Origin: Clytia hemisphaerica
Lineage: Eukaryota; Cnidaria; Hydrozoa; Leptothecata; Clytiidae
Assembly: GCA_902728285.1 (NCBI GenBank)
Contig: CACVBU010001315.1
Span: forward strand, 847,302 to 911,301
Reading direction: 5' to 3'
DNA: 64,000 nt
The notes beneath the pieces were generated by a model that had not been told where the DNA came from, did not search any database, and saw only the letters and a list, made by a program, of their open reading frames with translations. The position numbers and the translations under genes were made by a program. Position 1 is the stretch's first letter; the number at the start of each line of letters is the position of its first letter. Shown here piece after piece: positions 33,419 to 42,836 of this stretch.

Positions 33419-34747
33419 TTACTCACTTTCTGTGTTCTTTTCTGATGCTTGATTATCTCCATCTTTGAATGGAGTTAATAATAAATCAGAACAAAATTTG
33501 TTACACTGGTGAAGATGTTTGAAGTTCTTGATGGCTGTTTGGGAGAGGTTTCCACCACAAAACAAGAGTTCACCTTGATCATCAAAATGTTCACCGGTTG
33601 CAATTTCTGGGTCAAAATAGGTTTTTCCACAGCCCTGGATATCAAGAACCATAAGCTTTTCTTCTGATTTTTGATACGTAAAGTGAACAAAGGCTTCAGC
33701 TTTACTCTGACCATGTTTGTCAACATTCTTGCAGATTTCACCATTATTGTTGACATATTTCACAAACTTGCCACTGGCGAATTCCTCAACCGTAACTACT
33801 TCCCCGTCTAATATACCAAAATACACTTCGTTGTAGGAGACTGTGCCGAATTCGATGGAGGTTATGCTTCTCGTAAAAGACTCTGCTAGATTTTTTGCTA
33901 ATGAGTGCATTTGGACCTGTTTTCTACCATGCTGGTATGGGTCAAGGTCAAGATCTTTTAAATCATCCACAGTTTGTTTATGATACTTTTTGACTACCCA
34001 CTTCTTACCTTTAAAAAGATTGTGAGAAGAATTGGCCATGAATGCAGCTCTAAATGTTCCCTTGCCAAAGGGTTTCTCATCAATTTGAAATTCAACAAGT
34101 TGACGTTTATCATCCCACTTCATTTCTTGTACATTGAAATGTTCTATCTCTACGAGTGTTTTGGTAGGCTTCATCATTTTGCCACATTTGATCATTTTAG
34201 AGAGAGATATACTTGGTGGAGGTGTTGGTGGGCTATAATGAGAACGTTTGCTAGTGGAAGGTACTTCAGAGTCTTCCTTCTTCTTAGTGGATGTCAAACA
34301 TCTTTTCCGTGATGAATTCAAAGTTGGAAAAGTAGAGTAAATTGGATTTTGGATAAACCTGATATGGTAAATATCAGCCAAACTAAATTGGCTTTGTTGC
34401 TTTACTGACGGACCTCTTTGTCCAACCAAAAGCTCACATGTTTGATGGAAACCAAGTTCATCAACAAAATGGACATTGCATGCTTGAATGACAGTTTGAA
34501 GGCAAAGACGATCATATGCTTCAATATTGACAAACTCGATTGCTCCATATCGACTGTAGATTTGAGTCTTCCCTGAAACTTTTGATTCTAAACGTTGAAC
34601 CTTAATAAAACTTGGTTTGGTTTGTTGTTTACCAAAATCTTTTTTTTTCCCAAGTCTCTTGTCAGCAGCTTTATTTCTACATTCCATCCAACCAGGTTTT
34701 CTGTTGGCTGACATGACTATTATTCTCCTTAATGTAAAAAACAACAT
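33419..34747 (-). CDS. alpha-kinase domain protein, intronless
   Basis: A 442-codon single-exon gene. The C-terminal half (about residues 205-420) is an atypical alpha-kinase (MHCK/EF2-kinase) domain: glycine-rich GKGTFRAA (228-235), ATP-contacting lysine in WVVKKY (250-255), EEF (321-323), the catalytic-core LDIQG (D369), a glycine-rich CGGNLS (397-402) and zinc-binding HQCNKFC (413-419). The N-terminal half has a Lys-rich start and a Ser/Pro/Thr-rich linker with no domain I recognise. The ATG at 34714 (MSANRKPGW, residue 12) may be the true start since the first 11 residues are hydrophobic and lie next to a repeat edge. It is likely a Ser/Thr kinase; the substrate is unknown. It lies antisense in the long first intron of the beta2 gene. 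Confidence 0.88.
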   Translation of the reverse strand: MLFFTLRRIIVMSANRKPGWMECRNKAADKRLGKKKDFGKQQTKPSFIKVQRLESKVSGKTQIYSRYGAIEFVNIEAYDRLCLQTVIQACNVHFVDELGFHQTCELLVGQRGPSVKQQSQFSLADIYHIRFIQNPIYSTFPTLNSSRKRCLTSTKKKEDSEVPSTSKRSHYSPPTPPPSISLSKMIKCGKMMKPTKTLVEIEHFNVQEMKWDDKRQLVEFQIDEKPFGKGTFRAAFMANSSHNLFKGKKWVVKKYHKQTVDDLKDLDLDPYQHGRKQVQMHSLAKNLAESFTRSITSIEFGTVSYNEVYFGILDGEVVTVEEFASGKFVKYVNNNGEICKNVDKHGQSKAEAFVHFTYQKSEEKLMVLDIQGCGKTYFDPEIATGEHFDDQGELLFCGGNLSQTAIKNFKHLHQCNKFCSDLLLTPFKDGDNQASEKNTESE

Positions 34748-34754
34748 GTTGAGT

Positions 34755-34905
34755 GGACCTACCAGGGGAGGGGGTCAAGGTCAAGGGTACCAACCCAGGA
34801 CAAAGAAACTTGATTTTTGAAGATTCAAAAGAAGTATAAATGCCCCCTAATTTGCTATCAAAACCAAGCAGCCACCCCTCTAAATTAATTATCTCCCCTT
34901 AGTTC
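34755..34905. repeat. fragment related to the 5.4-7.3 kb palindromic family
   Basis: 'ggtcaaggtcaagggtacca' followed by 'acccagg' and 'gccccctaatttgctatcaa' echo the GGTCCAGGATACCAACCCAG and CCCCTAAATTGGTATCAATA words of the palindromic complex. It sits immediately before the alpha-kinase start. Confidence 0.55.
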
Positions 34906-35674
34906 AATTCTTTTGAAAATTGACTTTCAAAGTTACCCTCTTTCACAGAATCAAATTTTTAGCAAAAAAATGAAAGGGGTGGGGTTTCCCAGATCCCAGC
35001 TAAAAATGCTATCCCCACGAAAAATTATACTAATTCGAGGAACTAAACAAATTCTTACTGTTTAATAATAAAAAGAAGAAAAGTTTAGTATAGTAAAAGA
35101 ATTATTTATAGAATATGAAATTTAGAAAAAATTATAATTAAATTGGAAACAAGAAAAAACTAACATTAACTTTTATCAAAACACCAAAGATCCCACCTAA
35201 AGAAATTAATCCCCACCTTACCTTGTTTCTCCCACCTAAAACCTAAACATTTCCAAATCCCACCTGGAAATTTCCGACCCGAAACATCAAAACCTGCCCC
35301 ACTATTCTGGGGGGTGCACACTATGTTTTCCTTTGAAAAAGTTGAAATATTATAAGCCTTTGAACCAGTAGCGTGGTGGCAGGGGGGCAGTGCTCCCCCC
35401 CAGCAGCGGGGGCGCAAAAGAACGCCTCTTACTACTAATTTCAGCGTCTCTTTGCTCTTTTTACACCTTAGAATTGGTAGTTTTCGACCAAAAAAACAAG
35501 AAAATGCCCAAAAATTTTGTGGTCGCTTCGCTCGCATTATTTTTTTACTAACAAATCAACTTTTAATAAGGGGCTCAAAAATTGACATTTTGAAATTGCC
35601 TCCCCAGGTTCCTCAAATTTTTGTTGACCCATCACACTGCTGCTTTAAACCCAATCTTACTTTTTTAAATTAAA
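34906..35674. other. intergenic/intronic, no supported gene
   Basis: Includes a short C-run stretch at about 35380-35412 ('ggggggcagtgctccccccc'). Open frames are unsupported. Confidence 0.3.
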
Positions 35675-36330
35675 ACCAGGGGATGTCAATCGAAAAATTC
35701 GATTACCGAATCAATCGAACTTAATCGAAGCCAATCGAATGATTGATTTTTGATTAGCCAAATCGAATTTCACACTTTTTTTTGATTGGATTTGATTATC
35801 GTTCGATTGGTGTTCGATTGACGTTCGATTAGTTTCGATATTAGCTTCGATTATAATGTTCGATCAATTCGATTTATGTTTGATTACCCCCCCCCCAAGA
35901 ATTAAGCAAACATTCTTCCGCTAACTTCTTTTGGCGGGAAGGGAATTTCATGGTGGTGTTACAAAAAATCTTCCAAATTTAGCCCCGCAAAATTTAAACT
36001 TTTTAAAGATTGAAGTTTATCAAACGTTAATCGAAGTTGATCGAACGTTAATCGAAGTTGATCGAACGTTAATCGAAGTTGATCGAACGTTAATCGAAGT
36101 TGATTGAACGTTAATCGAAGTTGATCGAATGTTTATAATCATAGTTGATCGAACGCTATAATCGGAGTTCGAAATTTCACATGTTTTTCGGTTTCGATTA
36201 GAATTCGATTGGCGTTCGATCAATTCGACTAATCGAAAATCAATCATTCGATTGGATTCGAGTAAATTCGATTAATTCGATTGGTTCGATGATTGGCACG
36301 CAATCGAACGTTCGATTGACATCCCCTGGT
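35675..36330. mobile_element. 656-bp ATCGAA-rich TIR element with an internal 21-bp satellite
   Basis: Both ends read ACCAGGGGATGTCAATCGAA; flanking TAAA on each side is a possible 4-bp target duplication. The whole element is built of ATCGAA/TTCGAT words in both orientations, so it can form many alternative hairpins. At about 36012-36130 a 21-bp unit, GTTAATCGAAGTTGATCGAAC with minor variants, repeats about 5.5 times. It encodes only the artefactual peptide repeat STSINVR. Class unknown; TIR structure suggests a non-autonomous DNA element. Confidence 0.8.
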
Positions 36331-36339
36331 TAAAACTAA

Positions 36340-38480
36340 GACCGAACTAATGTCACTTTATTTCAGTTATATGTATTATTTTCCATAGAGTTAGAGGATG
36401 GAGGGGGAGGGGTAATCAGAAAAGTGTGCATAAATGGGGGTAAGCAAAAACTGTTCCGACAAAAAACTGGCATGTAAAAAAGACAGTAAACCCAGAGTTC
36501 CAATTGAAGTGGGCAGGTAAGGGAATTCTGGCTTTATATTTTTGATTGAGCAAAAATTTTCAATTCTTGACTTTTGAAAACAATTGAGAAAAGAAATTTG
36601 GGATTCAGGACAATGTCAAGGAAAAGAAAAACCTACCCATAGCCAGCAGCAACCATCAAAGTTCACTCACCACCATCTTTCTGGCATTTGTCATTTCAGC
36701 TCTACTCTTCCTTGCATCATTAAAAATCCATAAAATTTTTCAGAGAATCTGAGTGAAAAGACAGCAGCCAACAGATAGAGTTCAGCGATTTCTCACCTCA
36801 TGGTTGATCACCGGAATGATATTCTATCTTCGCTCGAATGCTGGGCGCTTTGGAAAGCAAATGAGCTGTGTTAAAGATTTTACCCGCGCGTTGCAGACTG
36901 TTTAGAAATTTGGGGCATGAGTTCTAGATTGCTTTGAACCTCGTAGTCCTTGATGTCGCTACCAATTTCAAAATTATTCAGCAAGAAGTCCATAGAGAAG
37001 ACTGGAGCCGAAGTTTATTGAGTCTAATGGGCCACGGACCCGTTTTCTTTTTTTATTGTTGTTTTGAAAAACGATGGCAAGCCATTGCGGCCATAATATC
37101 ATAATTTTCTATTTTGCAAACAAAACAATCAAATAATAAAATATAAAATTAAAAATAAAAAAATTAAAATCATCATTAATAGTAAAAGTAAAAGAAAAAA
37201 AAAAGACGAGTGAAAAAATTTTTTTTTTTCTTTGAAACTGATGGGCCACCATATAAGTCTAAAAATTTGTGTGGATAAAAATTCATTCATTCGAAATAAA
37301 ATCTTTCCATTTAATTGTTTTTCTCTTGTGTGTGGTGCAAATAAAATATGTGCACATCTTTTCAAAATTTTCAAAATTTGAAAAGTAAACACAAATCGCC
37401 ATTTTCAATAGACCTATTTATTTAAACATAAAGGAATTCTTCTTAAACTAGGATAAGACTTGCTATCGAGCAAGTCTTATTTTTCGCTTATTAAAACAGG
37501 TGATTCCTCGAATTCAGGATTTTTTCTTCCATTTTTTCGAGTGGTCACATTAAAAAATAGATAAAAATATTTGTTGTTATGACAACAGCTATATAAGCGG
37601 AGGTAAATCATTTGGTGTGACCGCACTCTAAACGAAAACGGAAGTTCCTGTTCGTCAATTAAAGACCTCTTTTGTGTAAAAGAGTAAAATAACATGTATA
37701 TAAATAAAAGACGAAAGTAGATTTTTTTCTAGTTTTTGTGACGTCAATAGATTTTTCCTTTCTTTTTTGTTTTCTTTGTGTTTAAAAAAAAACTTTTTGT
37801 TTATATTTCACAAAGACGTTTGATCGCAGATATTTTGATAAAAGAGGAAGAGAGTGAAAGCATGAAGGAGTGAAAGTTAAAACTCCTCACATTTGATTTA
37901 GATAAAACTGTGTTTTTATTTTCTAGTATTTCGTATTTTACAATAGGATATTTTACGCTCAAAAACTTTATGATTTTTGTCTTTTGAAACGCATAAAAAG
38001 TTTTTTTTCTGCAAAGGAAATAAAACAATTCGCACATTCAAGCCCTCCGAAATCCAAAAAATGGAAGAAAAAAAATTTTGCGGGCGACCGGGTGAGTTTT
38101 TTTTTCGTCACCCGCGTTTCCCGAAACAAGACTATTTTTTTTTGGCCTATGATATATTCATTTTCAGATATAGGCTGTGACTTTTTTCTTTCCATGGCAA
38201 CGGGAGGTTACACCAGGCCCCACCTCTTGAATGATCTTATTCAAGGAACAATATTCAATCATAAAATCCCTTTGCACAAGCTGCTGAACACGGGAAGCTT
38301 TTTTGTGACATAGTAATAGTTGAAGCCTGAAATTTTACATATTTATCAAAAAGAGGGTGTGGAATTCAAAAATCACATTCGCTTATTCTATTTCTTTCAT
38401 TTTCATTAGTTTTTTTCACTTTCTTGCTTCTCTAGCATGGGATGGGAATGGGAAACTTCTATAGATTTTGTTTAGAGGGG
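36340..38480. other. intronic/intergenic stretch, no supported gene
   Basis: Contains an inverted match to the 26.9-kb tandem unit at about 37236-37256, a short perfect hairpin at 37449-37476 (AAGACTTGCT / AGCAAGTCTT, 4-base loop) and a CACCCGG-family fragment at about 38073-38150. The frame at 38191 (MATGGYTRPHLL) has no support as an exon. Confidence 0.4.
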
Positions 38481-38489
38481 GTAATGCAA

Positions 38490-38630
38490 GAAAAATTATG
38501 CAAGGAAAACCATTAATTCCACCCAAAAAGGTGGCTTTCTTTGCCCATAACTTATGAAACTGTCCCCCTAATTTTCCCATGAAGATTGAAGACATTGCCC
38601 TAAAAGCTTAGCCCAACGGTACTAAGCTGT
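38490..38630. repeat. dispersed repeat V, copy 2 (inverted)
   Basis: Reverse complement relative of 22020-22170. It lies just before exon 2 of the beta2 gene. Confidence 0.5.
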
Positions 38631-38703
38631 TATAGTAATTGATTTGGGTGCTTGAAAGTTGATAGGGATAGTAATTGGTTACATCTGGTAATTCTTGTCC
38701 TAG

Positions 38704-41700
38704 AAATGAGCACATTGTAAGGACGTCAGGTGGAAAATTAAACTTACCTAAAGCACGAAAAACTGGTACAACCATTGTTGGGTTGGTTTACAAGGATGGA
38801 GTTGTACTAGGTGCTGACACAAGAGCAACTGAGGTATATATCTTTGAATAACCCAAAAATTGTGTCAAGTGCATTGCAGTTGATCAGACAATTTTTTTAA
38901 CCATCTAAATAAAACTTGGCTATTCTTTTTAGCGGACAAACATGAACAATCAAATGTTTAAGAAAAGGGTATTGAAATGATCAAAACTAAAACAATGGAT
39001 CAAACTGGATCAAATTGAGTATTCTAAAATCAACAGTTTTTTTTCTTTTTGTGCAAAGTAATAAAGTACATGGTATTGCAGACGCAATGATAATGTTGAT
39101 CAGTGTTTTTTATTTGATTCTGTCTAATTATTTATATTAATACTATTTTAGGGAAATGTAGTTGCAGACAAGAACTGCGCCAAAATCCATTACATTGCAC
39201 CGAACATCTAGTAAGTAAAGAGACTTGGGAGGCTTTTCCAATAGTATTTGAACGAAATTCCTCAACTTGAAGAAATGCTTGTACACAAGAAATTGACTTC
39301 TAAATGAAAACTAACGTCTACTTAATTATTCTTCATTTAAAACGTTTTTAGTTGTTGTGGTGCAGGGACAGCAGCTGATACAGAATACACAACAAACATT
39401 ATCTCCGCTAACATTGAATTACATAGATTAGAAACACAGAAAAAGGTAACATATTTCCATTGATTGATTTTCTTTTTCTTTTTCTTTTATTTTTATAACA
39501 AAGAGGTTACTACCATATATTTAAAACTAATATCAGTAGTATTTCTTAGAATATTGAGGTTATATATGGAACAGCGTAACTGGGGTTTATTGTGGAACAA
39601 TATTTCTCAGACTTTTCACTATATTTTTCTAGGTCATTTACATGTAGACTTAATTTTTTTACATCAAATACCTTTTACGTTTCAGCCACGTGTTGCAACT
39701 GCTTGTCGTATGTTAAAACAATATCTACACAGGTAATAATAAACATTTCACTGAATTAAATGTAAATTCTCGCTAATATAACTTAACTTTATAAATCAAG
39801 TCTTGAAATATTAAATATACCTCATCTAATTCTACTGAAAGCTAAATTACATTCAGATTTAACTCATCCAACCTTTTTTCGTGCTTTTTGTATTCTTTTT
39901 TTAGATATCAAGGTCACATTGGTGCAGCTTTAGTACTCGGTGGAGTTGATGTCAGTGGACCATGCTTATACACTATTGCTCCTCATGGAAGTACTGATAA
40001 ATTACCCTACGTTACTATGGGTGAGAATTTTTTTATATGTAGTGTGATGCTTTAAAAACTTCACAATTCTATTCTATCATTCACTGTCTCTGTTAGTGTT
40101 AGTTTAAATACTAGAACTTAATAACTAAACTTTTCTGTCCCTGCAGGGGACAGCTGTCGAGTTAGAATGAGACACTAAATTTCAATATTCAAGATTCAAT
40201 TTTTATCAAAAATGTAATAATCATTTTTATCAGCGATCCAAAAAATATCTGCAATCTGATTGGTTAAAAAGAGTGCAATATATCTTGTATTTTACATGTA
40301 AAAATATAAATTGACGAAAAGATGTTGTTGCATTGTAGCGGTAGCAGCAATCTAACTTCACTATGCTACAAAAGTGCCCTGCGTTTTTTCTTTCAACACA
40401 AAAAGTGTGCATTATTTGGGTCACCGATAAACCAGTTATCAGAAATTTGCTCGTACAATATGGAAATATTTCACTCGTTCCGGATTTTCCGTTTATTTTC
40501 CTCGCCTAAAGGCTCGGAAAATATTGTACAGAAAAATCGCGGAACTCGTAAAATATTTCTCATATTGGACTCGCAAATGTCCGATAACTATTACATATTA
40601 TTTTCTTTGAAAATATCTTTCCAACAGCACGTAACTTTTTAATATGGCATAAAGTGTGCGCTGAGAGAATTTGAAAAAGTGAAGAGTCTACATACTTTTG
40701 AGACGGAATTCGATACTTAAAATAGTAATCGGTGATTTGAAACATACTCTTAGGTTCCAAATAAACGGGGAGGCTCGAATAAACGTAGGAGGGGTGCAAA
40801 ATTTTTGAGATTTTAATAAACGGGGGGGGGGGATTTAATGCCGGGGGTTGGAAATTGTACTTCCGAAAACCCAAAAATAAGGTGAATATAAGGCTATTTA
40901 GAGCAAAATAAGGGGCCTTCTCTTTGACAGCTGAAAATATTCTTAAAAGTTAATAAACAGGGGGGTCCTAATAAGGTCCGGCCATATAATATGATAATAT
41001 ACATTCCCCCCCGCTTTCTGTTCTAGGATCTGGATCATTAGCTGCCATGGCCGTCTTTGAGGCTGGTTTTAGACCTAATATGGAGGTGAGAAGACTTTGG
41101 AGATAAAGTTTTGGTACTTTCGTACTCATAAACCATCTCTTACTGGCCGTATCAAACAAAATGTGGATTGAGATTTCGAGAAAACTGAAGATGTTGTGGA
41201 AAAAGACTTGAAGATTCAGCCCATCCTTAAAGCTCTTTTGGGAACAGACTTTTTCAAATTTTGCAATTAAAAATTTCTTAAATCTTTTTTTTTTAATTAT
41301 AGTTGGATGAAGCAAGGGAATTGGTCCGACAAGCCATCCGTGGTGGTATCTTCAACGATCTAGTAAGTTTCACTATATTCAAATTTACTATTCAATTTGA
41401 CTTGACTACTTTTGTAATTGCTACCCGCTTCAAGATACCATATCTCCGGAAAAAAGACAAAGTTACCATTAAATACAGCACAACCTAAGTCTTGTTAGGG
41501 CCTCTCGCACCATTTCTCACAAACCAGACTCTTTTAAAAAAAGGCACCTCCCAGGTAAAGAAATGTCAATTATCGGTGAAATCAGGTCTTTTTACTACGA
41601 TCTCAAACTCTGATAGATTTGTGACATGGATTTTTTCCCTGATATCTGCCCCTTCAATTAAATTTGTGGGGTAACTTCATGACACGCCATTCATAATTAA

Positions 41701-41928
41701 AAAAACTTTTTACAGGGTTCCGGAAGTAACGTTGATGTTTGCGTCATCACAAAAGACAAAGTCGATTATATCCGCCCATACGACGAAGCGAACAAAAAGG
41801 GCGTCCGCCAACGATCTTATTTATTTCCACACGGAACAACTGAAGTTTTATCTAGTTCTGTTCGCATGTTTGACGTCGAAGAAACCACGGTTACAAAAAC
41901 TGGTGATGTAGAGGCTATGGAAACATAA
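38704..41928 (+). CDS. PSMB7: proteasome subunit beta2 (PSMB7), exons 2-9
   Basis: Catalytic beta2 subunit of the 20S proteasome (trypsin-like activity), an N-terminal-nucleophile threonine hydrolase. Exons: 38704-38833, 39152-39210, 39352-39445, 39686-39732, 39905-40020, 41027-41085, 41303-41362, 41716-41928; every border is GT-AG and phases close. With the 62-base first exon at 15103 or 19727 the total is 840 bases, 279 residues, close to the 277 of the human protein. The propeptide ends KARKTG, then the mature chain starts [11 protein letters not shown] with the catalytic Thr; GADTRATEG (Asp17 region) and VADKNC (Lys33 region) follow, then [27 protein letters not shown] and GIFNDLGSGSNVD. 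The C-terminal arm is present. The first base of exon 2 completes the Arg codon split in exon 1. No start codon is available next to exon 2, which forces the distant first exon. Confidence 0.95.
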
Positions 41929-42836
41929 AGGACCCCGGTTTCTATTTGGTTAATGGGCCCATTTCTAGGCTTGCGCCATTTGCGAACTTATCTCTGATGA
42001 CTAAGTTAGGGAATATTTAGGAGGATAACACCTCCGAAATTAATTTTTTATTTAACATTATGGTTTACTCGTGAAAGACCTTTCCAAACAGTAAAATGTT
42101 CTAATAATGAAAACCATTTATTTTCTACTTTCTTGTTTCTTCATCAAAATATTTACATTTCTAACAGAAAATTTCTAGCACAAATATTTACAAGAGTAAT
42201 TACAACTAACTACACGTTTTTTTTTTTTTAAGAAACTAGTTTCACCACGCAGCCTCAATGTTTCTTAAGAAATCGGCCTTTTGAGCCTTAAATGTTTCTT
42301 ACATGTTTCTAAACTTTTTTAACATAATCAGCCTCATGGAAGGCTGGGTTGGAAGGTTCTTAAAAAAAACGAGTTAAAAAATCTTATTTTCTCATTCTCA
42401 GCCTCAGCATGTTTCTTAGATGTTTCTTAGTTTTTAGGCATTCTGAGCCTCATGTTTCTTAAAAGTGTGTTTCTTAAAAAAAAAAAAACGTGTATTGAAC
42501 ATTAAAAATTCAGAGTCATTAAAAAATCGAGCTGCATGTTACAGAGACCTACGTAAACGAAAATTAAATCTTCAAAGGTCTTGGTAACTTTAGGTCTATA
42601 GAATATCATTCAACCTAATTGTCCAAAAATAATAATCAGCTTTTCGGTTTCGAGAAACAAAACAAAATCAGTGCGAACATCTAACTGTAAGATTGTATCA
42701 ACATATTTTTTAAATGCTAGCGCTAAACATTGTGAACTATTTTATTTAGAACAGTAGCCTTTAATAATGGCTATCTTGTGGACGAACAAAATGATCCATC
42801 ATTACGAGGCATTACAAAGAAAGTATGTCCATATTT
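41929..42836. other. spacer between convergent genes with a repeated ATGTTTCTTA word
   Basis: At about 42230-42485 the word (a)tgtttctta appears about eight times, several times preceded by 'cagcctca' or 'gagcct', as an irregular array. This is the 3' side of both the beta2 gene and the coiled-coil gene. A polyadenylation signal AATAAA for the minus-strand gene is at 42741-42746. Confidence 0.5.

Noticed and set aside
36012..36130. CRISPR-like array or coding repeat (STSINVR)n
   Set aside because: The units are directly adjacent with no spacers, inside a TIR element in an animal genome; the peptide repeat is a by-product of the 21-bp satellite.
38191..38313. Local first exon for the beta2 gene beginning MATGGYTRPHLL
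   Set aside because: Its sequence does not fit the beta2 propeptide and its phase to exon 2 has no suitable donor, whereas the exons at 15103 and 19727 fit both.
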